From the NCBI GenBank assembly GCA_017590115.1, contig JAGGNK010008337.1, positions 3,773,609-3,837,608 on the forward strand: a stretch of 64,000 nucleotides of DNA, in the 5' to 3' direction. This document shows, one piece after another, positions 1 through 11,449 of the stretch. The notes beneath the pieces were generated by a model. The model was given only the letters and a program-made list of their open reading frames with translations. It did not search any database and was not told where the DNA came from. Position 1 is the stretch's first letter. Each line of letters opens with the position of its first letter. This DNA is from Montifringilla adamsi (taxonomy: Eukaryota > Chordata > Aves > Passeriformes > Passeridae). The translations under genes were made by a program, and so were the position numbers.

Positions 1-2925
1 GCTAAGAATGTGTCAAGACAACAAGTCTAAACAAATGTTTTGTTTCCCTATCCCAAGTTCTGTTAAAGACAAAGCTATCATGAGTAAGATTTGGAAATTT
101 GTTATCTATATGAATGTTGGGGGTTTTTTTCCAGTTTTACTGCAAAGTGTTGCCATTTGTGGCCTGACAGGTCTTCCCCTCACTGAACCAGTGCAGACTG
201 GGATGAACCCCTGGCCTGGAGATCAAAACCCATTAACTTCCTACTCCATATTAACAGGGGGAAAAGCCTTCTGAGTGGTGGCCACATTCAGCAACTTCTC
301 CTGCCAAAGACACAGGACTGATACAGCTACCAAAGAATCAGTCTTTTCCTTCAGGCTGCTTTGTGTGGCTCCTAGGATATCTGTACTTTTGTAATGATCA
401 AAATAATTATAAAAATAATGATTTAAGACAAGCAGCAAAAATACTGAAAGCACATGTGTGTGTTTGGGGATGTGTGTAGCAGGAGATCACCCTCTGGATC
501 CAGCACTGGGGACAGTTTCTCATCCCATAATCCAAGATAATACACATTTCAGAGCCCCTGTTGTGAGCAAGTATTTAAAGACTAACATTAAAGGAAAATA
601 AACCTTTCCAATCAATTGTGAAAGTAAAACCATCCATGAAACTGTTACAGAAATGGAAGCACAGCTAGAAGAGAATTAAAAACAGCAACCCCAGAATACC
701 TGTCCTAATTAAATATTAGCTGGGAATATGTGAATTAAAATAGGAATGACATTTGAATTAATAAAAGAGCAACAAAATGTTTCAGGAACTGTTTTTCCTT
801 GACTGATGGTGTAATTTCCCGAGCTCCAAGGCATGTCTGACCAGCTTTACATGGACACTTTGTAGGCTCATGCAGCATTTTTGGGAACTGACTGACCTTG
901 TCTATCCAGGGTGTCCAAGCAAGCCACCTCTATGGCTTGGGTACTCAAAAAATGATCCATAGGATTTTTTCAGGCTGTAAGTAAATGTACAAAACGAATT
1001 TCAAGAAAGCCAAAAGGTGGTGAAAAGCCCACAGTGCTCAGGAGAGAAAGAGAACCTTGAAATGCATCCAAAACTTTCCTGTACTGGACACATTTTCCAA
1101 CACTTCCCTTTGTTCCCAGTATAGATTGAACACCACCACAAAGCCCCACAAAACAGCAAGATACGGTGAGACTAAATACAATGTAAGAGCTATTTGAGGT
1201 TCTTAGAAAAACTAAAATTAAAGATAAGGCTTTAAAATCACAGGACCAAGCTTACATCAACCATATATTTCCAGATTTGTAAGGGTTTTTTTCTATGAGA
1301 TAAACATTTGACTAGAGAAGGGTTGTAAATACTGAACTGAATTGGTTTATACTGCCACAGCACCTGAGATTTTTAGCTGTAAGGTGAAAAACAGGCTTAG
1401 TATTTTTCAAAAATACAGATTTATGACAAGCCCTGCTAAGGAGGCTCCAGCACACAGAAAGCTCAGTTTGGGCCCCCAGTTTCCCGGTGCTGTATCACTG
1501 CAAGATCCTTTCTGAATACACAGCAGAGGCTCCACACACCAGTTTTTTCTTTCTTCCCTACTTTGCTCCATTCCCTGGTACCACAAACCCATTTTTCTAA
1601 ATGGATGTCTTGGATCCGGAGTGCCCCCCTGGGCAAGCCCATGTTTGAGCAGCCCTGCAAGAGGAGAAATGCAGCCTGATACTCATTAAAAGTCTGTTGA
1701 TGGGCTCAGCCTCTCCTGCTATTGAAGATTCATCAGTTTCTTTTTCCACAGGAATGTATTTGACTGCAGTATTTGGAAAGTAGAGCAATAGCACCAATTA
1801 TATCCTAGCAAAGCGTGTGTCTGCATACAGAATTTCTGTTGGGGCGGGATGGCTTTACAGTCCCTGGTAGATTGCCAGAGTTTGGAGATATTAACGCTGG
1901 ATCCTGACACGGTGACAAAGCCGCGGTGCTGCGGTGGAGGATGCTTGCACACTGCTGCACCAGGCACAGCACAGAGCTCAGGAACCTGCCCCAGAGCGCC
2001 CAAACAAAACCCAGACTATCCATGACAGCCACTCTTGCACCCCACAAAGGTGGGAGTCCCTGTGCTCTGTCTGCTCAGTGCTGCAGCTTCTGGGCTTGTG
2101 GGACAGCCCCAAAGGTAAAACCAGGGGCCGTGCTCAGCTCCCCCAAATGGGGCTGATAAGCCCCAGGCCTTGTCTCGTTTTTAGGAATAACCAAGTCCAA
2201 CCAACAAAACCACATAAATGATACAAAGAGTTGAAAGTCAGGGGACTGGCTTCCAAATGCTTTTGAACACAGCTGGTTATTAAGTCACACAGGCACTCTT
2301 TAAAAGTGCCTTGGTCATCTTGTTCTTGTACAAAGATGCCCTTGAAATTCTGCTGTCTTTACATCAGCCACAATATCCCATTGCCTTCCATGAGGAACAG
2401 CTGCCCCAGCAGCTGCAGCTCAGGAGGAGGATAGGAATGCTGTAAAACTCCAGGGAAACACCACTCAGAGTAATAAACTGGGAGCAGAAGATACCTGGGG
2501 TGGGTGTGCAGGGCATCAGAGCACATCTATCAAAATAACAACAGGACGTGGGGCAATAAGCAAGTGCTGATGTGCAGAGCAGCTCCCAGCTTCCACTTGG
2601 AGATGTGTGAAATGAATTGCCTGGGGGAGCTGGTTGTGGGGAGGGAATGGCGACTCAAAGCATAGAGTGAGAGAGAACCTTCATTTATTCACACTGGAGC
2701 CTGCAGCCAGCAGGTCTGAAATCAGAAAACAGCAATGTAATGGAGGGTGTTGGTCAAATAAAATTACTCTGTCAGAGAACAACCAAAGAAAAATTAATTA
2801 GAGATTAATATTAAATGAAGGCAAGAGAAGTTGGAAAGGGTTTTGTAAGAAAGGGGCTTTCTGTGGCCTGGTGGAAAACAAGGAGAGCAAGACCATGCTA
2901 CTTCTTTTTCTACATTCCTCATACA
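1..2925. other. Noncoding DNA, no gene seen
   Basis: AT-moderate single-copy sequence. The open frames are short, overlap on both strands and have no family match. No splice-site pair worth listing. Confidence 0.7.
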
Positions 2926-2939
2926 GAAAAAAAAAAAAA

Positions 2940-2979
<40 letters not shown>
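2926..2979. repeat. Poly(A) tract, interrupted once
   Basis: Fourteen A's, one C, then 39 A's. It could be a simple homopolymer or the A tail of a retroposed sequence on the plus strand, but no mRNA-like or SINE sequence is recognisable upstream. CR1, the dominant bird LINE, does not leave A tails. Confidence 0.9.
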
Positions 2980-2981
<2 letters not shown>

Positions 2982-3501
2982 CAAGCCTGAAGGAGAATAT
3001 ATAGGAAACAAAAAACCCCTCTACATTTAGTTCATTTCAGCATCACATAGAACTTGCCCTAAAGAGCAACACTCCTGTACCTGGTGAAGCTCCACCCCCA
3101 GCAGTTCATCCTCAGCCAAAGGCCCTGTGCAGCCCTTGGGTCCAGGGGATTATTTCAGTTTAGAGCAGCACTGATGAGGGGCAGATTTGCAAGGGCAGCG
3201 AGGCTGCACAGCCAGGAGGACACTGGAGCAGACTGGGAGAGCCCCTGGCTTCCCCTGTGAGCCCTTGGCTTGGGTGCTCTGCCAGGCCCAGACCCTTCAC
3301 ATGCTGAATGCTGAGTGCACTGAACATTGTGTGTGAAGGCTGGGAATTGTTGTGAAAGGGATGCCCCTTTCAGTATCAGTAACAGAAACTTCCTCATAAA
3401 CTGTCCCACCTGACACCCACGAGTTGGAGATCTCTCCTTGGTTATTTTTCTAGGCAGCTTCAGAGAAGGTCATGACTGGAGAGCCAAGTACATTGCCCAT
3501 G

Positions 3502-3521
3502 AAAAAAGAAAAAAAAAAAAA
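3502..3521. repeat. Short A-rich tract
   Basis: Six A's, a G, then 13 A's. Simple sequence, with no retroelement recognised beside it. Confidence 0.85.
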
Positions 3522-6520
3522 GTGGTTCATTAAGGCATTTCAAAGAGAAATATCCAAAGTTCCTGCATATAAAAATTTAATTAGCTGACCAAACATTTGA
3601 ATGCTGAATAAATAACCTTTCCCTGGCAAAAATAAAGCTGAATGATCTGAAACAAAATAAGGGCACCCATCCAGCAAGGAGAAGGAAAAGATAAGCTGTT
3701 TTCCTCTCTCAACTTCCCCAGCTTTCATTAGAGGTCGCACAGTTCAAAGAGGATCGAGTTCAAACAGGACTCTGGCATTTGAGCCCAACCTTGATCCCAG
3801 TGCAGTATTCCTGGGAAACACAAAGGAGGAAGTCATCAGCCCTATCCCCAGATAAGGTGACATGTTTAAAAGCACAGGCACAACCTGGTGCAGGAGCTTT
3901 GAATTCCCTCCCTGTGCAGGGAACTTGTCCTTCCCAGCCACCTCCATCATCTCCTGAATGGCCAGGAAAATACACAGAATTCCTACCCAGCAATGGAAAT
4001 TTCACCCATTCCTTACAAAACAGGCTCTGCACCTCCCAGCAATTTCCCAGTTTCTTGCTCACTCTCATATAAGTCCCACAAATCTCCAAGGGAAGCAGCT
4101 TCCTCCTCCTTCCATAAGGTCCCACTGATCTCTGCTTTAAATAAAGCAAACCAATGTTCTCTGCCCCAGGGATGTTTGCTATCAAGTGGTTTTCCACCCA
4201 GAGAGGAAACACAATGCCCAGAGGAGATGGAAAGACACATCCTACGCAGAGATTCAGGCATCTGCAAGTCCTGCCTTCGTGCTTGATCAAGTTGCAGCTT
4301 TGGAGTTATTTATTCAAATTATTCTTTTAATTTGAATCACAACTGAATGCTTCAAGTAGCTCAACCTGTGCTTTTAAGGCTTGAGCATCCACACTGAGTC
4401 AGGCCTGTCTATAAAAGTGGTGAATTGAACATTTTTAATAGGTTCCTGCCATGCTTTTTTCTCCTGAGTTCAAACACTGGCAATTTATTATGCAGCAGCT
4501 CCTTTCCAGAGCCAAGGGAAGAACCAGCCTTTTGTCAGTGCATGGAACCACCAGCACATTCATTTTCCCCACAAAACTCCCTCATTTCAAAACACCAGCC
4601 TGACTCAGAACGGCAGGGTCGGGAACCAGCTCATAGGGGAGGGTAATGAATATACAATGTATGCACAGGAACAAACAGCCCCTGAGTCATCCCAAATCTG
4701 TCCTACATTAACTTCACAGCCAGTCCCTGCTGGGGAACACAGAGGTGCTGCTTTAAAAGAGCTGGAGAAAAACTCAGGGGACATGCTGAACTCTCAGCTT
4801 GTTCACCAAAACGTGCAATTTGGCAACATCAACAAGGCTCAGAAAACATCAGGGCAATGCATTTACTTTCTCGAGGATTTCTCTGCTGCAGGCAGGAAAT
4901 ACACAGTTCAGCCCAGCCTTGCCAATCAAAGAGTAGCTCAGATACACTTATATAAATGCCTGCAAAATTACCACAAAAATAGAATAATCCTGCAGGAGAT
5001 GCTTTCTCAGCTTTACTGCTGTGTCTGACAGCAAGAGCACACCGTGTTTTCTTATCCTTTCCTTTAAAAGCAACTCTTCAGCATTTTGTTTGGGGATGTT
5101 TGTAATCATTGCTGCTTTCCAATAAAGTGATTTTTTTAAGCAGGTAACAGTATTTGGCCCATATTTCCAGAAAGAAAAGTCTTCCCTTGCCCCAAACACA
5201 GAGAGTTGGTAATGGCAATCAGTGCAAAGCAGAGTTAATGTTTTGGGTTTTTTCTCATGGAAACTCACCCATTGCACCTGGGCCTGATGTTCACCTACAG
5301 GTGCACAGGCCACAAGAGTGTTCAAACCCACCAAGCCATCCCAGAGACACTCCTGGGCCTGAGCTCTGCAGGCTCTCTCAGACAAGGCCTGACAAAAACC
5401 CCACTCGTGCCTTCAGCCACGGGGTTTCACCTCGTGAGTTGGTGTCACAAAATGTGATACAGACCCTTCTTCTGTTCCCTGTCCTTCCCAGGCTTGGTTT
5501 AGTGCCCTGCAGTGAAATCTGCTTTCTAAAGGCTTTTCTTCTGGAATAATTCAAATTAAGATCTCTGTTGGAGCATGCAATTATCCTACGTGTGTCTGAA
5601 ATCAAGGGGAACCAGTCAGAGGCGGATCTGTAACTGGGGATTATTTTCACAACATATAATTTTCAGATCACACACATCACTGTTATAATTGGGCTGTGGG
5701 AGCAGAGGGTATCTTTATTTACACACAGTTCCTTTAACTCAGCAAAGTGCTGTAATTTCCCTTCTCCTTAGTAAATATTTTTCTCTCATCCTGCATCACA
5801 GGGATGGCCCGTGGCTGGGAAAGCCCTGCTTGCTCCAGAGGTCATTGCATTTGGTAAATTAATCCTAATTGCAGGCATAGTTCCTGTGAAGCTTGTTGAA
5901 GCTTGGTAGACTGAAATGGGTTTGTGATTCTAATCAGGAAACATTCCAAACCTACACATTTGCAATTCTCCAAAATATAATGAGATCAGCCACTAAAAAG
6001 TAAAAAGAAAAAAAACCCCTGAGAAATGCAAAACAGCAATAAACACCTTTTAGGACCAGGTTGTTTCACGTCCAAATAAAATCTTGTTCATACTGATTTG
6101 TATCTTTTGGCAGATTGGCAGAGACACCAGCAAGTCTTTTCCCAGACTACATTGATCAAATTTGCCAAAATAAAATTTTTCATGTCTAGTAAAAAAATCC
6201 TTACTGGAGTCTTGTATGTGGGTTGGACTTGGAGCAGGTTACTTACTTCCATCTGCTTCATTTCATGAAATTTTTAACAACCTGATCATTTGTGAGACTT
6301 CTGCTCTTCTTTCTTGCAAACTTTGGTTGGATTTGTGCAATGAGTTTAAAAATTTTAAACCTATGTAAGAGCAGAAAAGACAAAATAGTTTTGCTTAGGG
6401 AGCAGGTGAGTGAGATACATATATTATGATTTCTTTGTCCTCCATTTGAGTCATTAGGAAGCACCCAGGTCACTTTATCAATTTATTTTCAACAGGAAGT
6501 CTGGGGGTTTTTTCCCCATT

Positions 6521-6556
6521 TAAAAAAAATTTTTAAAAATATATTAAAAAAAAAAG
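6521..6556. repeat. A/T-only low-complexity tract
   Basis: Runs of A and T (AAAAAAAATTTTTAAAAATA, then TATTAAAAAAAAAA) with no other base. Low-complexity DNA. Confidence 0.85.
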
Positions 6557-6722
6557 CTATTTAAGAGTCAAGAGCTTTTAGAGCACATTTCAAGGAAAAC
6601 ACTTTAAATGCTACAGACTGTTTGAGCTCCTTATTATCTCCAAAATCAGCATCACAGTGGCAGCAGCTGTACACACCTAATGCAGTGGCCACAGGCCTGC
6701 CCAGCTAAGAGGAAAGTTTTAT

Positions 6723-6766
6723 TTCTGATTTGGTTCATGTCCCGTTCTGATTTGGTTCATGTCTCA
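6723..6766 (+). repeat. 22-bp direct tandem repeat, two copies
   Basis: TTCTGATTTGGTTCATGTC is repeated head to tail at 6723 and 6745 with only two terminal differences between the 22-base units. A third partial start (TTCTG) follows. This is a local slippage-type duplication. Confidence 0.88.
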
Positions 6767-7660
6767 TTTCTGTAGAGCCAGAGCCTGCAGTGTCAGCTGA
6801 AATCATGTGCAGTTCTGGTGTCATGAATTGTCATTTATTGGCAACTGGTTTAAAGACAAAATCTGCTCAAGAAAGCAAAAGTAACACAAAAAAGGGCAAA
6901 AAGGGAAGATGAGCAGAATGTGATTTATCTTTTCCTTGGCAAACCAGCTATACTGAGATTTCTGTGTCATTAACTTTAAATATAGAGGGGTTTATAGGCT
7001 TGTCTTCATGTTTTCATTCCAGCACCTATGAAAACCACATGTGCAAAAGAAAATATAATAAATCTGAAGTTGGGGTTTCTTTCACTGAGTCCCAGAATGA
7101 TGCATTAGTCACAATTCCAGATGAATCTGTTATGGAAGATTTCATAACTGTGGGTTTTGTTTGTTTTCAGCTGTTCTGTGATATTTCATTGAAGTTTGCC
7201 CCTGACTTTTCTGCAATCTGTTCCTTGCCTACAGAGCTTTCAGTTCACAGAGTTCTCTGGGCTGACCTTCCTGCTGTCCTTGCCCCAGCGTGTCTCCCTC
7301 ACAGGATCCCACTAAGCAGGGCTCTGGGCTCAGGAAATCTCTCTTGCACTGGGGTAACTCTGGAAACTTTGTTTAAGGAAAGCCCTCAAAATTCAGCCTA
7401 TGCAGAGCATCAATCCATTCAAAATGAAGTTCTTTCCTTTATAGAAATAATGACTAATAATCATAAAGTGAACCAAACCAGCATATTTTGGCAGGTTGTC
7501 TGATTTGTGAAGGATAAAGATACTTCAGGTCGTGCCACAGGACTGTGCCTATAGTTCCAAGTCCAATGTTGAAAATAAAAGCAAAAATCTCTTTTGAGTA
7601 GCCTCAAAATCTCCACCGGTGTTCTTAAAGAAAGGCTTTGATTTGTCTTTCAGTTACAAA

Positions 7661-7921
7661 TATCACAGAACAGTTTGGGTGGGGTGGACCTCAAAGCTCA
7701 TCTCATTCCACCCCCTGCCATGGGCAGGGACACCTCCCACTGTCCCAGGCTGCTCCAAGCCCCATCCAACCTGGCCATGGACACTTCCAGGGATCCAGGG
7801 GCAGCCGCAGCTTCTCTGGACAACCTGTGCCAGGGCCTCTCCACCCTCACAGGGGACAATTCCTAATATTGAATCTAAACCCTAAATCTGTCAGTTTAAA
7901 ACCATTCCCCCTTGGCTCTTA
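7661..7921 (-). mobile_element. CR1 LINE 3' fragment
   Basis: This is a 260-base copy of the CR1 non-LTR retrotransposon tail, inserted in minus orientation. The diagnostic strings run in order: TCACAGAACAGTTTGGGTGG, ACCTCAAAGCTCATCTCATTCC, CCATGGGCAGGGACACCTCC, GGCTGCTCCAAGCCCCATCC, GGACACTTCCAGGGATCCAG, and finally TCTGTCAGTTTAAAACCATT. These are typical of CR1 tails in songbirds. The copy is truncated at its 5' end as most CR1 copies are, carries no reverse transcriptase, and is inactive. Confidence 0.92.
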
Positions 7922-10716
7922 TAGATGTTTCAGGATTTTCTGCTGGGAGTGTGTGATCATCAGAACAAAATGATCAGTTGCTCTAGCTTTTAAACTGAAC
8001 TGAATTAAGATTCTCTATGATGTCCCTGTTCAGGACTGTTCAAAACCAGCTTCTCAGAAGAGAAGGGGAAAGGTAATAAGAGGTGGCTGCAACAGACTAG
8101 GCCAATTTCCTGCCACTTAACATCACAATGGTGGACTTGCTGCTAATAACAAATTCCATTTGTAAATCCATTAAAACAACAAAACAGCCCGATTTGCTGT
8201 ATAAAAAGTAATGGCTTTGTCCTAGAAGAAAAGAGGTTTGTTTCAACAAGACAGGAAAGAGAGCTGGTCTTGTGATTGCTGTCCTTTTTGCCCCCTCTGC
8301 TTATGCAACCCATAAGATCTGTAAATGTTCCTACTTCCAGCAGCTTCCCGGGGCCAGTCTCTCCCTTCAGCTGTTCTCATGAGAACCTGCTTAAAGCCAG
8401 AAATGACCCAACATCCAAATGAGGACAGAAGCTGACCCAGATGTGTTAAAGGAAAAAGATGCAGGGGCTCAGCAGGAATTCAAGCAAAAATGGGAATAAG
8501 GAGCAAAGGAAAGCTCCCACATTGCCACGGGCTTCACTGCCCAAACCTGGAGGAGTTTTGCCCTGGGTGAGCTGCCAATGCCCCAGGCTTCATCCAGCTC
8601 CAGCAGGAAGTTCTTCTCTGGATGTTATTGATGATGCCCACCACATGATTCCCCCCAGGCAGGCACACAAATGGCTCTGGAAAAGTGCTCGGTGTCCCTT
8701 ATAGCCACAGCCATTGACTGCAGAGGTTCTGCACTCAGAACATCACCACAAACATTCTGAAGGCAAATATCAGAAACCTGGATCATTTTACACGTCTTTC
8801 AGCAGAAATCTTTGAGCCCTGCAAACCCAATTACAGGAATGAATGATGAGACATCTGATAGGGTAATTACTCATAATTAGATTTTGACAATCTTTGTAAG
8901 ATGGGCATTTGAGTCATGGGGAGAAATGTTCTCATCTCAACATTCACCAAAATGGTAGTTATTGTGTTGAAAAGTCAAATACAGCAGTTTAGTGCTAAAA
9001 GGAATCCACACAAGCAAGAGACACGGAGCCCTGGAGCCACCTCAGCTGTTTCCATGCCTAGGAGGCCGCACCTGGCTCCAAGGGGTGTGTGCCCAGTGCA
9101 GCAGCAGTGCTGTCCTGCAGTCTTCTTCTCCCACCACCTCTGCTAAACACCCTGCGGACGTGTCAGGCTCACATTCCCATTTTTGTCCCATTCCCATTTC
9201 CTGCTATATGCCCCTCCTCACCACAGTGAGGAGTCTGTGTATTTGTGACAGTGAGCAGTCTGCAAATTGCCCCACGTTAAACCCAGCACTTTCCAACACC
9301 TGCAGTAAACCAACCCAAGCACTCAATAATAAGGAGAGAAAGAGGGAATGAGCTCCCCAGTTATTCCAGATGGGTGCCTGTCCCACAGACTGTGGAGAGC
9401 TGCCTGCAGGGAGGGCTACCTCTGTCTTCATAAACAGTAGAAACAACACCACTGGCACACATCACAAAACTAGCATTGACCTGTCGTTGCTCTTTATGAC
9501 AGCATTCTCATCTCCAGTTTCTTTCCTTTATGCCCTTTGCCTGACTAAATTGCATAGAGCCATTGGTTTAAATGTTTCCCCTTCTCCATGAGCATTCTTC
9601 TCAAGGGGGCACAGCCTCCTCATCTCTTGCTTTTTTGGCTTTGAATAGCTGAGAGCCACATTAGCATCCCCTGCCTGGAGCAGGACCAGGGCCTTGCTCT
9701 GCCTTTCCTTCCTCAGCTTTCAGTATCCCTTCTATTTGAAACATCCTTTTCAAGTGGCTGAATTTCCCTTTAGCCCATTTACCCTCTCTGAGGAATATTA
9801 GCACTAAGGAATCAGCCACATTCACTCTCCCTCTGGTCCTGTCTCCCTCCCTCACTCCTGAGCCTTAAATACAGAACATTGGTCTTTAACTTCTGAGCAT
9901 CCCAATGGTGTCCATCATCCCCCTTCCACTTCCTGCACTGAAGAGCTGGCAGGTACATCATAAAACAGGTCCTGTGGTTTTTATTCCAGTAAAAGTACCT
10001 TGAGCAGGCCAGAAGCATCCCATTATAACCTGCACTGAGGGCAGCTCTAATTGAAAGGCTCCCTCATGTTGGAGAAAACCTGCAGGCAAAGCTCATGTCC
10101 AGAGCTGGGATTCCCCCAGGTCCAAAAGGAATACAGGATGTACATTTGGGAACCACTAAAGTCAGTAATGTGCAATTACTTAGTCCTTCTTCATTTAATG
10201 AGGATCTGTGTGTGTGTCCATGTCTGTGTGTTTGTTACCTAATAATTCTCTAGGGAGAGGCAGCAAACACAGAAAAATGGGGAAGAGAAAAGCATGTCCC
10301 TTTGCTCTGGCACTTGGCATGTGACAGAGCAAGGAAAGCTGAAATATTTGGAAATCTAGGCCTTCAGCAAGGCAGCCCCCAAGGCCTCCTCTGGCTCCAC
10401 ATTGGACATGGCCCTTTTCCTGAGCAGCAGGTCTAAGTGTTCTGCTTGCAGGAAGCATCTGGAAAATAAGATATGACCTATGCACATGCATTTAACCTGA
10501 AAAAAAGGAGCCAGTCATCTTCCCATGTCCTGTAGAGAAATAGGACATATTTTATCTCTGTGATTAAATTAGCGCTTGGCCTGCAAGAAAGTTGTAGCAT
10601 ATGATTTCCCTGGAACACTCCTGTGAGAAGCACTTTCGCTATTTTCTGATTCCTTGTTTGCAGCCAGACTCCCATTTGGGAGAGGACCATTTACTCCAAC
10701 ACGTTTTTCTTTGCAG

Positions 10717-10826
10717 ATTACACCACCTCCAAGAGTTTTCCATTTCTTGCAGCCCTTACTTGTACTTCTGTTTTCTAATGCATTTTGCTGCTGGTGCCCT
10801 AACATATGAGGAGCCAAATATCTAAG
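10717..10826 (+). ncRNA. Possible noncoding exon with strong splice sites
   Basis: A near-ideal acceptor (CGTTTTTCTTTGCAG) and a near-ideal donor (CTAAG|GTAAGT) bound 110 bases. All three frames contain a stop within it, so it could only be an exon of a long noncoding RNA or a UTR exon. A chance pairing is quite possible, because about 8 matches to AGGTRAG are expected per strand in 64 kb. Confidence 0.15.
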
Positions 10827-11403
10827 GTAAGTAGCAGAGGGGAGAGATTCAGGGATGTACATTTACTCAGATTTCTTCATTTCACAGTAGGTCCAGGAGA
10901 AATGCACATACATTTTTCAAGAGATCAGCCAATAATCCTATTTTGTTTGCTTGCATCCTCAGTGCAGCATTTCCTTCTTATTCCCACAGCATACAAAAGG
11001 CTCAATTCTTATTTACCTGCCACGGAGCAACAGGTGAATGTTTATGCACAGACTTCAAGGAGGTTTAAATAAGACAAAACAAATGCTTCTGTGACAGCAA
11101 ACACGAAAATAATAAATTGCCATAAAACAGAACAGTGGTCATGGCCAGTGAAAAATAATGAGCACCCTGTCTGGTTTTGAGGGATTCCCTAGGGATGCTG
11201 TGAAACCAGCAAACATTTTCTTGACTAACCAAGAAAAATCAAAGTGCAGCCCTGTCAGCCTTTTTTGTAAAAGTCCATTCCCTGGATGGCTTTGGAAGCA
11301 CAAACTACCATAGCTGCTCCTGCACGGAGAACAAAGGAGGTAATCTCAATAGAACCAGCCTAAACTGCACCTACCCTGCTGCAAATGCATCTTGTCCAGC
11401 CTA

Positions 11404-11449
11404 GGAGTTGGACCTCCATGATCCTTGTGGGTCCCTTCTGATTCTGTGT
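11404..11449 (+). mobile_element. CR1 LINE extreme 3' end fragment
   Basis: GGAGTTGGACCTCCATGATC followed by CTTGTGGGTCCC and ATTCTGTG matches the last 45 or so bases of CR1, including its 3' octamer-type end. It is in plus orientation, opposite to the copy at 7.7 kb. Older CR1 sequence may extend upstream but is too diverged to recognise by eye. Confidence 0.65.

Larger units (their letters stand above)
2980..7660. other. Noncoding DNA, no gene seen
   Basis: Single-copy sequence with simple repeats at 3.5 and 6.5 kb and a 22-base duplication at 6.7 kb. A 179-codon plus-strand frame at 6964-7503 has no recognised similarity and is interrupted by a good acceptor-like tract at 7150-7170. I treat it as chance. 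Confidence 0.65.

Noticed and set aside
6964..7503. 179-codon plus-strand open frame
   Set aside because: Longest unbroken frame in the first 10 kb, but about one frame of this length is expected by chance in six frames of 64 kb. It has no family match, no Kozak context and no splice-site support at its ends.
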